This document shows positions 45,440 through 55,221 of a DNA stretch of 64,000 nt, piece after piece. A model generated the notes under the pieces. That model was not told where the DNA came from and did no database searches. It saw only the letters and a program-made list of their open reading frames with translations. The number at the start of each line of letters is the position of its first letter. Positions within the stretch are counted from its first letter, which is position 1. Made by a program: the position numbers and the translations under genes. Origin of the DNA: an uncultured Oceanospirillaceae bacterium (GTDB taxonomy: Bacteria; Pseudomonadota; Gammaproteobacteria; Pseudomonadales; Balneatricaceae); contig CAJXNY010000019.1 of the NCBI GenBank assembly GCA_913057435.1, forward strand, positions 22,754-86,753, given 5' to 3'.

Positions 45440-45507
45440 TGGTAGTCCCTGCTTTGCTTCGGTCAGATCGGAGCAGGGCCTGGACGCCCACGGAGTGGGC
45501 TGCTACA
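45440..45507 (-). repeat. Family A intergenic palindromic repeat (A5), inverted
   Basis: The 68-bp copy has the TGCTACA end to the right and the reversed core GACGCCCACGGAGTGGGC, in which the hairpin stem is changed on both sides (GCCCAC/GTGGGC) and so keeps pairing. The left end is degraded. Compensating changes suggest selection for the fold. Confidence 0.65.
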
Positions 45508-45521
45508 AGGGTTGTTGGCCG

Positions 45522-47786
45522 TTACGATACGTCAGTCGTATCGCGTTTACTGGTGGCAGCGGTGTCTACTGGTGCCTCTTCGTCGATGTCAGTCTCCACC
45601 TCATCGATATACACCTCGTCATCGAACGGTGTTTCTGCGGGTTTGTCTTCCAGGCTGGATACCAGCGTATCTTCAACCTGATCGGCATCCTGCAGCATAT
45701 CAACAAGGTCTGATGCCGCTTCCGGTATGGCTTCAGCGACGGCTGCCGCCACATCTACTGCCTGCTCTGGCATACGCTCAACAATGTTGCTGACAAACTC
45801 GGTAGCCGCTTCAATAACGGCAGGCGCAGTTTCACTGTCATCGCTGTCTGCTGTTTCAACCGGCTGGAGTTCAACCGTTGCGACAGCCACTGGCGGGTCG
45901 TTGCTGATGGCTTCTTCCTCCAGTGCCTCGGCTTCATCGGTCAGAGTGGTGACGTAAGCCTCGGTGATTTCACTGGCGGCTTCTGGCATTGCTTCAGCAA
46001 CCGTGTAGGCCAGCTGGTCTGCCTGTTCGGGCACCATCTCGGACAGCATGGTGTACATCTCGGCGGCCTGCTGGGCTGAGTTATCGGCCACTCGGTCAAC
46101 CGGACGCATCTGTTCCAGGTTTTCAGCCATCGACTGGGCATAGCTGTGTGCCAGTTCCAGCAGTGCCTGTGGGCTGCTGGTGCCTTCAGCGGCTGTTTCA
46201 ACCAGTTCCAGCCACTGCTCCGGTAGCACGTTGGCCAGTGCGATTACCACTTCCTGAGTGGATTCTGGCTGGCTGTCTACGGTCCATTGCACCAGTTCAG
46301 TAGCCTGCTCTGGCGAGCTGATGGCGATTGCTTCGGCAATCTCAAGGCTACGTTCCGGGGCGATATCCACCATGGCATCGTACAGGCGAATCGCATCGAC
46401 TGAGTCCAGTCCGGCCACGGCGGCGGAGATGTCAGCGATCTGTTCAGGTGACTCGTCAACCAGCGCCCGGATCATACGCACGGCAGCGCCGGGGTCAGAG
46501 TGGGCAACCTCGACCGCGATCTGTGCCTGATGGCTCAGCGGGTATTCGGTTTCCTGATACTCAACGCGGGGGTCCAGTGCGGTAATCGTGGCACCGGTGA
46601 TGCCGCTTTGTATGACATAGCTTTCCTGGTCTTCTACCGGCAGGGCGACACGCACCCGCATCCGGTGGATGACGAACACAAGGAGCGCCGCCTGGGTGCA
46701 GGCCTGGAACAGGAACAGAGCATCGTTATTGATCTGCTTCATCACCAGCGAGCCGGCGAAGGGGCCAATCATACTGCCCAGTGCATAGACAATTAACAGT
46801 GCGCCCATGGCGGCTACCAGGTCATTTTTCTGCACCTTGTCGAAGGTTTCTGAGATCGACAGCGGGTACAGGCAGGCCAGGATACCGGTGTTGATAGCGA
46901 CCAGTATCATGGTCAATGTCAGCTGATCATGGCTGATGGCGATGGGGGTGGCGATGCAGCAGCTGATAGTGATCGTCAGCAATATCAGCAATACCGAGCG
47001 ACGGTCAAAGCGGTCGGACAAATAGCCCACCGGGAACTGCAATACAAAAGCACCAAACAGCGCTGCGCCCATAAATATGGTCAGATCGTAGTCAACCAGG
47101 CCGTGGCTTTTGGCGAACAGCGGAAGCATGTTCAGCAACGAAGAGTACAGCAAACCACAGAAAAAACAGGTCGCCAGCCCCAGTGGGGAATAACGAAAGG
47201 CGGTCTTTAGTGACATGGTGCCCACATCAGCAACCGAGGGGCTGATGCGGCGGGTCAGCGCCAGCGGGACCACCGACAGGCTGAAGATAATCGCCGCAAT
47301 CATAAACAGAATGGGGCCACTGGGCGGCGCGGCGTTCAGCATAAACTGGCCGGAAACCATCGCCGCCATCAGTACCACCTGGTTGGCAGCCAGAATTCGG
47401 CCACGGGTTTCTGCACTGGCGGCATCGCTGAGCCAGCTGTCGATGGTGGCGTTGGCACAGGCCAGGCAGAAGCCCATCAGAATACGCATGACGCCAAGTA
47501 CATAAGGGTCCGGGTACAGGCCGCTGACCAGTACGCTGATAGAGGCCAGCGCGCCGCAGGCGGCAAACATACGAATATGGCCCGCACGCATAATCAGCGC
47601 CCGGCTATAGATACCGCCCAGCAAAAAGCCGACAGCAAATAACGACAGCACCAGACCAATGGTCTCGGTACTAATCAGATCCTGTTCCATACGGACAGGT
47701 AGCAGAATGCCGGTCAGGCCATGGCCTAACATGAGCAGGAACCCGCTGAACAACAGCGAGATCATCGGTAACAGGGTTAACAGCAC
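45522..47786 (-). CDS. MFS transporter with a C-terminal array of 15-residue helical repeats
   Basis: The 754-residue protein has about 12 transmembrane segments over the first ~375 residues, with MFS signs such as GFLLGGIYSRALIMRAGHIR and YLSDRFDRRSVLLILL, close to the YcaD-like carriers. The substrate is unknown. The remaining ~380 residues are soluble and acidic, and consist in part of 15-residue repeats with PE near the start, for example APERSLEIAEAIAIS, SPEQATELVQWTVDS, QPESTQEVVIALANV and LPEQWLELVETAAEG. The chain then becomes highly acidic. The normal MFS length is about 400. The start is GTG, chosen because it begins the first helix; earlier codons look non-coding, so the start is unsure. 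Confidence 0.7.
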   Translation of the reverse strand: MLLTLLPMISLLFSGFLLMLGHGLTGILLPVRMEQDLISTETIGLVLSLFAVGFLLGGIYSRALIMRAGHIRMFAACGALASISVLVSGLYPDPYVLGVMRILMGFCLACANATIDSWLSDAASAETRGRILAANQVVLMAAMVSGQFMLNAAPPSGPILFMIAAIIFSLSVVPLALTRRISPSVADVGTMSLKTAFRYSPLGLATCFFCGLLYSSLLNMLPLFAKSHGLVDYDLTIFMGAALFGAFVLQFPVGYLSDRFDRRSVLLILLTITISCCIATPIAISHDQLTLTMILVAINTGILACLYPLSISETFDKVQKNDLVAAMGALLIVYALGSMIGPFAGSLVMKQINNDALFLFQACTQAALLVFVIHRMRVRVALPVEDQESYVIQSGITGATITALDPRVEYQETEYPLSHQAQIAVEVAHSDPGAAVRMIRALVDESPEQIADISAAVAGLDSVDAIRLYDAMVDIAPERSLEIAEAIAISSPEQATELVQWTVDSQPESTQEVVIALANVLPEQWLELVETAAEGTSSPQALLELAHSYAQSMAENLEQMRPVDRVADNSAQQAAEMYTMLSEMVPEQADQLAYTVAEAMPEAASEITEAYVTTLTDEAEALEEEAISNDPPVAVATVELQPVETADSDDSETAPAVIEAATEFVSNIVERMPEQAVDVAAAVAEAIPEAASDLVDMLQDADQVEDTLVSSLEDKPAETPFDDEVYIDEVETDIDEEAPVDTAATSKRDTTDVS

Positions 47787-48176
47787 GAGCGTAATTCCGG
47801 TGCAAGGGTCATAGATAACGGTGTCACATACGCACAGGAAGTGTCCGGAACGGACGTGCATCAATGCGACACTCTGGAAAGGCGAATCTTGGCGGCAGGC
47901 GAATATGAAGTCAATTAGCGAATAGGAAAGATTTTTTTTTGCTAGGAAAGCTCAAACATACCCGTACATCTATGAATTTTAGAATATTTTCCAGTGGATT
48001 ATCTGGTGTCTGTGATGTGTTGCAAAAAGGCGGTTCAAGGGCTATCGAGTTATACCTTAGCTGTTGGCGTAAACCGCTGGTGGTCTGATGGTCAATGGTG
48101 CTCCGTGTTTGAAAAAGGTAAACCTTGGCCGCCAGACTTTGTATACTGTGCCACCCTTTTTTCAGCAGGCCTGACC
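47787..48176. other. Intergenic region upstream of uvrB
   Basis: About 390 bp separate the divergent MFS and uvrB genes. AT-rich DNA lies near 47930-47990, suited to promoters. The reading frame of uvrB stays open upstream to 47994, but those 61 codons are not UvrB-like. I see no LexA box and no small gene. Confidence 0.55.
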
Positions 48177-50201
48177 ATGAAAGAACGTTTTAAGGTTCAC
48201 TCCAGTTTTGAACCCGCGGGCGACCAGCCCGAAGCGATCCGCCTGCTGAGCGAGGGCATTGAGTCCGGCCTGGCTGCGCAGACTTTGCTGGGGGTGACGG
48301 GGTCCGGTAAAACGTTCACGATTGCCAATGTGGTTGCTCAGGCGCAGCGGCCCACCATTGTGATGGTGCATAACAAAACGCTGGCGGCACAGCTGTACGG
48401 CGAGTTTAAAGAGTTCTTCCCGGATAACGCCGTCGAGTACTTCGTCTCTTACTACGATTACTATCAGCCGGAAGCCTATGTGCCATCCTCTGATACGTTT
48501 ATCGATAAAGACGCCTCAGTGAATGATCATATTGAGCAGATGCGGCTGTCGGCTACCAAAGCGCTGCTGGAACGTGATGATGCCATCATCGTCGCAACGG
48601 TTTCGGCGATCTATGGTCTGGGGGACCCCAAGTCATACCTGGGTATGATGATGCACCTGGACCGGGGCGATGTGGTTGATCAGCGTGCGATTCTGCGTCG
48701 CCTTGCTGAGCTGCAATACACCCGCAACGATGTAGAGCTGCACCGGGGCACCTATCGGGTACGTGGGGATGTTATTGATATCTTCCCGGCTGAATCTGAA
48801 ATGGAAGCGGTGCGCGTTGAACTGTTTGACGAAGAGATCGAGCAGATCAGTTACTTCGACCCGCTGACCGGTGCGGTGCTGCGCAAAGTGCCCCGTGCCA
48901 CCATCTATCCAAAATCCCACTATGTCACCCCGCGTGAAACGCTGATGGAAGCAGTGGAACATATCAAAGTTGAGTTGCAGCAACGGCTGGAACACCTGCG
49001 TAAGCACGATAAACTGGTCGAAGCGCAGCGACTGGAGCAGCGTACCTGTTACGATATCGAGATGATCATGGAGCTGGGCTATTGCTCCGGTATCGAAAAC
49101 TATTCCCGCTATCTGTCGGGCCGTGATCCCGGTAATGCGCCACCCACTCTGTTTGATTACCTGCCAGACAACGCGCTGCTGGTGATTGATGAGTCCCATG
49201 TGACGGTGCCGCAGATCGGCGCTATGTATAAAGGGGACCGCTCCCGTAAAGAAACCCTGGTTGAATATGGTTTCCGCCTGCCATCGGCGCTGGATAACCG
49301 GCCGATGATGTTTGAGGAGTGGGAACATGCTGCGCCGCAGATGATTTTTGTCTCGGCCACCCCCAGTCGTTATGAAGCGGCTAATCAGCAGCAGGTCGTC
49401 GAGCAGGTGGTACGCCCCACCGGACTGGTCGACCCGCAGATTGAAGTTCGCCCGGCGATGACGCAGGTAGATGATCTGCTTGGCGAAATCAATAAAGTGA
49501 CGGCCAATGGTGAGCGGGTGATCGTTACCGTGCTGACTAAACGCATGGCAGAAGATCTGACCGAATATCTGGATGAACACGGCATTCGGGTACGCTATCT
49601 GCACTCGGATATCGACACGGTGGAGCGGGTCGAAATTATCCGTGATCTGCGTATTGGTGAATTTGATGTACTTGTCGGCATCAACCTTTTGCGTGAAGGT
49701 ATCGATATGCCGGAAGTCGGACTGGTGGCGATTCTGGATGCCGACAAGGAGGGCTTCCTGCGCTCAGAGACCTCCATGATCCAGACCATTGGCCGGGCGG
49801 CACGTAATGTGAATGGCCGGGCGATTCTTTATGCGGACCGGATTACCGGCTCCATGCAGCGTGCCATGGATGAAACCGACCGGCGCCGTGAAAAGCAGGA
49901 GGCCTTCAATACCGCCAATGGCATTGTGCCACGCAGTATCCGCAAGTCGGTGGCGGATATCCTTGAAGGGGCCAACACAATACCGGGCCGTAAGAAAACC
50001 GGCCGTGGCGCACGTAATGTTGCTGAAGAGAGCGGCGAATACGCTCACGATCCGCAAGCGATGTCACCGGCAGCGCTGGCAAAAGAGATCACCCGGATGG
50101 AAGATCAGATGTATGAAGCGGCCAGGAATCTGCAGTTTGAGCAGGCCGCTCAGTTGCGAGACAAGCTACAGCAGTTCAAACAGCACGCGCTGGTGGAATA
50201 A
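48177..50201 (+). CDS. uvrB: Excinuclease ABC subunit B
   Basis: UvrB is the damage-verifying helicase-like subunit of nucleotide excision repair; it receives DNA from UvrA and recruits UvrC. The 674 residues match the usual length. Walker A reads GVTGSGKT near residue 40. The beta-hairpin region is [15 protein letters not shown], and later come [36 protein letters not shown], the GRAARN motif and the C-terminal UVR domain ([14 protein letters not shown]). The start is the ATG giving [18 protein letters not shown], the standard N-terminus. Confidence 0.97.
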   Translation: MKERFKVHSSFEPAGDQPEAIRLLSEGIESGLAAQTLLGVTGSGKTFTIANVVAQAQRPTIVMVHNKTLAAQLYGEFKEFFPDNAVEYFVSYYDYYQPEAYVPSSDTFIDKDASVNDHIEQMRLSATKALLERDDAIIVATVSAIYGLGDPKSYLGMMMHLDRGDVVDQRAILRRLAELQYTRNDVELHRGTYRVRGDVIDIFPAESEMEAVRVELFDEEIEQISYFDPLTGAVLRKVPRATIYPKSHYVTPRETLMEAVEHIKVELQQRLEHLRKHDKLVEAQRLEQRTCYDIEMIMELGYCSGIENYSRYLSGRDPGNAPPTLFDYLPDNALLVIDESHVTVPQIGAMYKGDRSRKETLVEYGFRLPSALDNRPMMFEEWEHAAPQMIFVSATPSRYEAANQQQVVEQVVRPTGLVDPQIEVRPAMTQVDDLLGEINKVTANGERVIVTVLTKRMAEDLTEYLDEHGIRVRYLHSDIDTVERVEIIRDLRIGEFDVLVGINLLREGIDMPEVGLVAILDADKEGFLRSETSMIQTIGRAARNVNGRAILYADRITGSMQRAMDETDRRREKQEAFNTANGIVPRSIRKSVADILEGANTIPGRKKTGRGARNVAEESGEYAHDPQAMSPAALAKEITRMEDQMYEAARNLQFEQAAQLRDKLQQFKQHALVE

Positions 50202-50254
50202 CAAAAGGGCCGGTAACTGGTTGCCACGTATGTGAATAGGGATATCCGCGCAGT

Positions 50255-52921
50255 ATGAAATCTCGCATCGTCTTACTTTTTCTGGCACTGCTGACTTGCC
50301 TCACGGCTGGCGGCAGTGCGCTGTTCTATTTTCAGTATTCAGCCGAGGTTGCAGAGCGCGAACTGCGCACCAGAGTGACCCAGGCGGCACAGATCATCGG
50401 CGGCGAGCTCGATGTGGCAGTGCAATATCATCAGCGCACCGTGTCGGCATTTTCCCGTTTACCCCGCGTCCGCAATTTCAGCAGTAACAGTAATACGGCT
50501 GATGTTAATGCGATGTCAGTATTACTGCAGATTATGTGTGAGTCTATTGATGGTCGGCTCTGCTATATGCTGGATACCCGGGGGGAGGTGATCGCCGCCA
50601 ATGGGCCAGATGTCAGTGCTGACTTTGTGGGTAAAAACTTCGCCTTCAGGCCCTACTACACCGAAGCGATGGAGAACGGCAGTGCGGTTTACCTGGCCAA
50701 GGGGGTCTCGACAGGTAAGCGTGGTGTCTACTTTGCTCATAAGGTGTTCGATGCACAGGGGCGCTCCGCTGGCGTTACCGTTATCAAGCTGCCACCGCGT
50801 TTTCTGGGGATGAGCTTCAGTCGCTTTGAAGGCCGGGCGATGTTAATGGCACCGGACGGGATTATCTTTGCGACCAACCATGCCCCCTGGTTGCTAAAAA
50901 CCTTTCAACCGCTCGCGCCTGAAGCCTATGGCCACCTTAAAAGCACCCGTCAGTTTGGTGATGATCTGCAGGGCGCGCTGAATATACAGCATGATATCGC
51001 CAGCGGTCGGATCTTTGCCGCTGATGCACAGTTCATGTCTGGTAAGGCCGATGTTGAGTCGTTGCCGGGCTGGCAGGCCCAGTATCTGTTACGTGAGCGC
51101 CCCGGTCAGATGAGTGAGGCTGACAGCTGGATCGCTTATATTTTCTCGATCATGTCGCTGGTGATGCTAGCCGTTGTTGCCCTGCTGTACTGGGTGGGTA
51201 TCCGGGACCGTAACTCCCGCCATAGTGCTGAACGGGCCTTGCGTGAGTCGGAAAGCCGGTTACGTCGTCTTACCGAACTGTCCAGCGAAGCGATTATTAT
51301 CCACCATGACGGTGTGCTGATGGATGCCAACGGTGCCGCCGAACAGCTATTTGGCTATGAGCGCCATGAACTGATGACGCTCGATATCTGGCAGCTGCTG
51401 GTCAACGACAGTCGGGAGTTCGCCCGTCAGCAAGAACAGCGGGATAATGATGCCGCCTACGAGGTAGAAGGGCGGCGCAATGGCGGTGTTACTTTCCCGC
51501 TGGAAATTACTGCAAAACATACGGTGCTGGCGGGGCAGGAGGTCCGGGTGGCCTGTATGCGGGATATCTCCAGCCGTAAAGAACAGGAAGCCCATGTACG
51601 TTTTCAGGCGTTGTACGACGGCCTCACCCGCTTACCTAACCGGCATAACCTGCTCCAGCAGCTGGATAATGGCATCCGCCAGGCAGACTGCCTGAACAAC
51701 CCCTTACACCTGATGTTTATCGATCTGGATGACTTCAAAAAGATCAACGACTCCATGGGCCATGCGGCGGGTGACCGGTTATTGGTGATGGTTGCCTCCC
51801 GTATGCGCCAGCTGATCGAACAGGATGAAGTGCTGGCCCGCTACGGTGGTGATGAGTTCCTGATCTTGCTGCACAATAAACCGGACAGCCGGGTACAGGC
51901 GCTGGCGGACAAGGTTCTGGATACACTGCGGCTGCCGTTTGCCCTGGATGGCGGAACCTTTTATATCTCCGGTAGTGTCGGCATCGCCCGTTACCCGGAA
52001 GATGCCAGCACCGGCAGCGAGCTGCTGCGCCAGGCCGACACGGCCATGTATTCCTCCAAGGATGATGGTCGCAATACCTGGAACTTCTTTAACGCCGGGA
52101 TGAATGCTCAGGTGTCCGAGCGCATCACCCTGGAGCAGAACCTGCGCCATGCCTTGTCCCGTAATGAGCTGTACGTTGAGTACCAGCCGGTTTTCTTTGC
52201 CGGTGATGAACAGGTTGTTGCCGCCGAAGCATTGCTGCGCTGGCGCAGCCCTGAACTGGGCTTTGTCGGGCCTGACCGCTTTATTCCGGTGGCTGAAGAG
52301 ACCGGCATGATCGAAGAGATCGGTTGCTGGGTAATGGAGCAGGCCTGCCTGCAGGCAAAAGCCTGGCTGGACCAGGGTTTACAGCCGTTTTATATCAGCG
52401 TAAACCTGTCGCCGCGTCAGTTCCGAGACCCGCAGCTGATCGCCTTTGTTGCCGAGCTGCTGGCACGCATCAAACTGCCTGCCAGTACACTGGTATTCGA
52501 ACTGACCGAGGGGGTGCTGATAAAAGAAGACGAGGCTACCTTACGGGCAATCCAGGGCATTGCTGATCTGGGCATCGGTATCGCAATGGATGACTTCGGC
52601 ACCGGTTACTCGTCGTTGAGCTACCTTAAACGCTTCCCGTTCGACACCCTCAAGATCGACCGCGAATTTGTCCGTGACCTGGAAACTGACCCCGGTGATC
52701 AGAAATTGATCGTTGCCACCATCGCCATGGCCAAAGCACTGGGCCTGCGGGTGGTTGCCGAAGGCGTGGAGAACGACGCCCAGAAGCGGTTCCTCAAAGA
52801 TGCTGGCGTTGATTACCTGCAAGGCTACCTGCTCAGCCGGCCGATCAGCCCGGACAGCTTCAACAGCAGCTTCATTCCGAAACTGCCAGTACTGGAAGCC
52901 ACTCTGGCCGAGCCCGCATAA
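50255..52921 (+). CDS. Cache-PAS-GGDEF-EAL membrane signalling protein
   Basis: The 888-residue protein has an N-terminal transmembrane segment, a periplasmic Cache-type sensor of about 260 residues (YMLDTRGEVIAANGPD, FRPYYTEAMENG), and a second membrane segment near 290-310. A PAS domain follows, then GGDEF at 531-535 and EAL at 658-660 (AEALLRW). An intact GGDEF and an EAL with DDFGTGYSSLSYLKRFPFDTLKID suggest both cyclase and phosphodiesterase folds are competent. The inhibitory I-site before GGDEF reads IEQD rather than RxxD and is probably absent. The net activity on c-di-GMP is not predictable. Confidence 0.88.
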   Translation: MKSRIVLLFLALLTCLTAGGSALFYFQYSAEVAERELRTRVTQAAQIIGGELDVAVQYHQRTVSAFSRLPRVRNFSSNSNTADVNAMSVLLQIMCESIDGRLCYMLDTRGEVIAANGPDVSADFVGKNFAFRPYYTEAMENGSAVYLAKGVSTGKRGVYFAHKVFDAQGRSAGVTVIKLPPRFLGMSFSRFEGRAMLMAPDGIIFATNHAPWLLKTFQPLAPEAYGHLKSTRQFGDDLQGALNIQHDIASGRIFAADAQFMSGKADVESLPGWQAQYLLRERPGQMSEADSWIAYIFSIMSLVMLAVVALLYWVGIRDRNSRHSAERALRESESRLRRLTELSSEAIIIHHDGVLMDANGAAEQLFGYERHELMTLDIWQLLVNDSREFARQQEQRDNDAAYEVEGRRNGGVTFPLEITAKHTVLAGQEVRVACMRDISSRKEQEAHVRFQALYDGLTRLPNRHNLLQQLDNGIRQADCLNNPLHLMFIDLDDFKKINDSMGHAAGDRLLVMVASRMRQLIEQDEVLARYGGDEFLILLHNKPDSRVQALADKVLDTLRLPFALDGGTFYISGSVGIARYPEDASTGSELLRQADTAMYSSKDDGRNTWNFFNAGMNAQVSERITLEQNLRHALSRNELYVEYQPVFFAGDEQVVAAEALLRWRSPELGFVGPDRFIPVAEETGMIEEIGCWVMEQACLQAKAWLDQGLQPFYISVNLSPRQFRDPQLIAFVAELLARIKLPASTLVFELTEGVLIKEDEATLRAIQGIADLGIGIAMDDFGTGYSSLSYLKRFPFDTLKIDREFVRDLETDPGDQKLIVATIAMAKALGLRVVAEGVENDAQKRFLKDAGVDYLQGYLLSRPISPDSFNSSFIPKLPVLEATLAEPA

Positions 52922-52928
52922 CGGGCTC
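52910..52928 (+). terminator. Possible terminator overlapping the EAL gene stop
   Basis: GAGCCCG-CATAA-CGGGCTC forms a 7-bp stem with the stop codon in its loop, followed by GGTGGTTATTC. The T content is low, so it is only a probable terminator. Confidence 0.4.
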
Positions 52929-52981
52929 GGTGGTTATTCGTTAACCAGTTGAAACAAAAGCATATTCTTTACAAAAAGGGC

Positions 52982-53009
52982 TTGCACCTGACAATGTAAT
53001 CCCTATAAT
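52982..53009 (+). promoter_or_regulatory. Promoter of the tRNA-Val gene
   Basis: TTGCAC and a perfect TATAAT are separated by 16 bases. The -10 ends 13 bases before the first tRNA nucleotide, at a distance normal for a stable RNA promoter. Confidence 0.75.
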
Positions 53010-53022
53010 AAGCTCCATCTTC

Positions 53023-53099
<77 letters not shown>

Positions 53100-53134
53100 G
53101 TTTTCCAAGCTTTCCCGGTTAGTAAGTACCAACC

Positions 53135-53163
53135 GGACAAAGTCGGGACAAAACTGGGACAAA
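53135..53163. repeat. Three GGACAAA direct repeats at 11-bp spacing next to the tRNA
   Basis: GGACAAA starts at 53135, 53146 and 53157, an exact 11-bp period, between the tRNA and the integrase stop. Regular direct repeats next to attachment sites are usual arm-type integrase or Xis binding sites, which is inferred here. Confidence 0.65.
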
Positions 53164-53184
53164 GACAGATTGTAGACAATCCCC

Positions 53185-54345
53185 TCAGAATTCCCCGCCA
53201 AGCAGTTCCTGCGACAGCTCTTCAATACCAATTTCTATATCTTCAACTCTATGCCCAGATTGATAATGCCTTGTCATCTCGATTTCGCTATGTGCCATCG
53301 CTTGCATCACTGCCGTCTGGTTCGGAGCCGAACTGTACAAGTGCGAGCCCAATGCTCTGATCTCATGTAATCCCGGACGTACCGAAGCATCCAGCCCGAC
53401 ATAAAGGCCAGTGCTATCACGGACAGTGGCAAAGTCATTTGAAAGCTGGTTAGGCAAAACCTGGTTAAAATGTGCTTTCACATCCCCCATGATGCGTCGA
53501 TCGACAGGGCGAGACAGTAAAAATGGGCAATTGTGATTGGCCGATGCACGCCCACTGCAGCGGGCGATAACCCGGTGCAGTTCCGGCCAGTGTTCAAACT
53601 TCCACGTCAGCCGCTTCGGTTTACCTTGGGCATTAGCCTTACTGATCAGCTTGAACAGGCTGTCGGGAGTCGTGTGTTCATCGAACTTCAGTGCGCAGAG
53701 ATCACCTCGACGCATAAACGTCAGCAAGGCCAGAGCCATTGCATCCTGGATATATTTCAGGCCCGCTGCAGGGGCCGCCTGATAGATCGTCCAATAGTCA
53801 TCCAATGACATGCGCACGCGCGTTTTAGGTTCAGCACTACGCATCATCAGAATATTAAACGGATGAGGTTGGAGGTTAGTTGTTACCTCTTCAGCGATCA
53901 GATGATTACAGAACCGGTTCAACTCCGGTTTCTTGTTTCGCTGGGCATTGCCTGTCAGCGAGTCCCACCAGGGGCGGATATGCTTCAGTGATAGCTGAAA
54001 CACAGGAGTGCCAGCAAACTGCTTGGCGAACTGCCGGATCGCTGCGCGGTTGCGGCCCCTCCAGGAAGACTTTACCGTAAGCTTAGGGTCGATAGACTCG
54101 CGGTGGGCGATGTACTTCTCGGCCCAATACGGTAGCGCATTCTCTGGCGCTTCCTCTTGAGGGCGCTGCTCTCGAACCTGGTTAGCTTCAATGGCAAACG
54201 CATTCGCCTCCTGTACGGTCTTAGCCTTGAAACTCTGAGTACTGCCGTCCTGCCACCGATAGCGCCAACAGCCCGGGCGCTTACGACTGTCCGCGTACAG
54301 ATTACTAACCAGCGGGATACCTTCAAAGAAACGCTGCTTTGCCAT
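53185..54345 (-). CDS. int: Tyrosine-recombinase phage integrase
   Basis: The 386-residue protein has an N-terminal arm-binding part (SNLYADSRKRPGCWRYRW), a core-binding domain (to about 190) and a C-terminal catalytic domain. The family residues are present: Arg in FMRRGDLCALK, the His-x-x-Arg box in LHEIRALGSHLY, His in MAHSEIEMT, and the nucleophile Tyr in RHYQSGH. It recombines phage and host attachment sites. It starts one base from the excisionase stop (TAATG), so the two are coupled. It points toward the tRNA-Val gene. Confidence 0.93.
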   Translation of the reverse strand: MAKQRFFEGIPLVSNLYADSRKRPGCWRYRWQDGSTQSFKAKTVQEANAFAIEANQVREQRPQEEAPENALPYWAEKYIAHRESIDPKLTVKSSWRGRNRAAIRQFAKQFAGTPVFQLSLKHIRPWWDSLTGNAQRNKKPELNRFCNHLIAEEVTTNLQPHPFNILMMRSAEPKTRVRMSLDDYWTIYQAAPAAGLKYIQDAMALALLTFMRRGDLCALKFDEHTTPDSLFKLISKANAQGKPKRLTWKFEHWPELHRVIARCSGRASANHNCPFLLSRPVDRRIMGDVKAHFNQVLPNQLSNDFATVRDSTGLYVGLDASVRPGLHEIRALGSHLYSSAPNQTAVMQAMAHSEIEMTRHYQSGHRVEDIEIGIEELSQELLGGEF

Positions 54346-54557
54346 TAGTGCGCCGCCAATAGAGGGTTATGCTTCCGCTGTGCTGGTTGCCAAGGCTCTT
54401 TATTAAAAAGTGCATCATCGGCAACATACACCTGATTACAAACAACGCTGCCACGCAGCCGTCCGGCTTCTATCTCACTACGCAGGTCGTCATCACTGGG
54501 TGCATCGCGCTCAAAATAGCGGCGGCGAAAGGTATCTGCATCAAGTAGTTTGGCCAT
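54345..54557 (-). CDS. Excisionase-like protein, 70 aa
   Basis: The small protein has a DNA-binding, winged-helix-like pattern with RRRYFERDAPSDDDLRSEIEAG and then RLRGSVVCNQVYVADDAL, a common layout of recombination directionality factors. It sits directly upstream of int and overlaps it, where excisionase genes are found. That position carries most of the evidence for function. Confidence 0.7.
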   Translation of the reverse strand: MAKLLDADTFRRRYFERDAPSDDDLRSEIEAGRLRGSVVCNQVYVADDALFNKEPWQPAQRKHNPLLAAH

Positions 54558-54604
54558 ACTTAAGTACCTGATCTGGGTTCTTCTGAGTTTTCATCAACAT
54601 TTCC

Positions 54605-54904
54605 TCAGACTAGCTGCGGCTGGCACTGTTGCCGGGCCGCAGGGCGGTTGGGTTTTTCAACGGTTTCAATGCCGGGTTCCTGCAGATACTGCGGGCAAAT
54701 TTCAGTGCAAAACACCTCGTTGCCATTGCGCAGGCAGTTGCCGTACTGGACGCGGCCGTTTTGTTTTGGCTTCTTCCGCCAGTCCTGGTACAGGCAGTGT
54801 TTGTCGTTGTCCCAGCCGATCTGTTCATAGTGCTGGCAGCTGATACAGGCGCGCATCATGATGATGCCGCTGTATCGCTTCCAACTGTCGTCTTCTGGTG
54901 GCAT
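54605..54904 (-). CDS. Cysteine-rich phage protein, 99 aa
   Basis: The product has seven cysteines spread over the middle (ACISCQHYE, HCLYQDW, GNCLRNG, FCTEICPQ), suggesting a zinc- or disulfide-stabilised fold of small size. It starts in a TAATG overlap with the upstream gene and belongs to a leftward run of small phage genes that precede xis-int. The family is not recognised. Confidence 0.6.
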   Translation of the reverse strand: MPPEDDSWKRYSGIIMMRACISCQHYEQIGWDNDKHCLYQDWRKKPKQNGRVQYGNCLRNGNEVFCTEICPQYLQEPGIETVEKPNRPAARQQCQPQLV

Positions 54905-55221
54905 TAGTGCTTCACCAGCTGGCTTTCCAGTAGGGTGATCTCGTCGGCCAGCTTTTGCTGATTTGCTGTCAGCCGGTCTGAATTCAGGTTCAGCATGCGG
55001 TTGTATTTACTGCGTGCCTCTTTCAGCTGGCCCCGTGCCCGGGCTCTCTGCCGGGCGGTTTGGCCTTTGGTGGCGGTGAACTCGATCTGGCCGATCTCCG
55101 CGCACAGGGTTAGAAGGTGGGTTTCGTGATGTGGGTGGTTCAGCTCAGCTATATCCGTTTGGATCACTTTCAGCCGGTGCTGGCGAGCGCGGATTTCACG
55201 TTCTGTATGCTGCTGGTTCAT
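54904..55221 (-). CDS. Coiled-coil phage protein, 105 aa
   Basis: The chain is helical and highly charged with Gln/Arg/Lys-rich heptads (AEIGQIEFTATKGQTARQRARARGQLKEA) and a C-terminal helix DRLTANQQKLADEITLLESQL. It overlaps the gene upstream by 4 bp (ATGA) and the one downstream by one base, so it belongs to the xis-int operon. No function is assigned. Confidence 0.6.
   Translation of the reverse strand: MNQQHTEREIRARQHRLKVIQTDIAELNHPHHETHLLTLCAEIGQIEFTATKGQTARQRARARGQLKEARSKYNRMLNLNSDRLTANQQKLADEITLLESQLVKH

Noticed and set aside
47994..48176. 61-codon N-terminal extension of uvrB
   Set aside because: Not conserved in UvrB; the standard start MKERFKVHS with a correct length was used instead.
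48100..48176. LexA (SOS) box before uvrB
   Set aside because: No CTGT-N8-ACAG match was found; TATACTGT alone is not enough.
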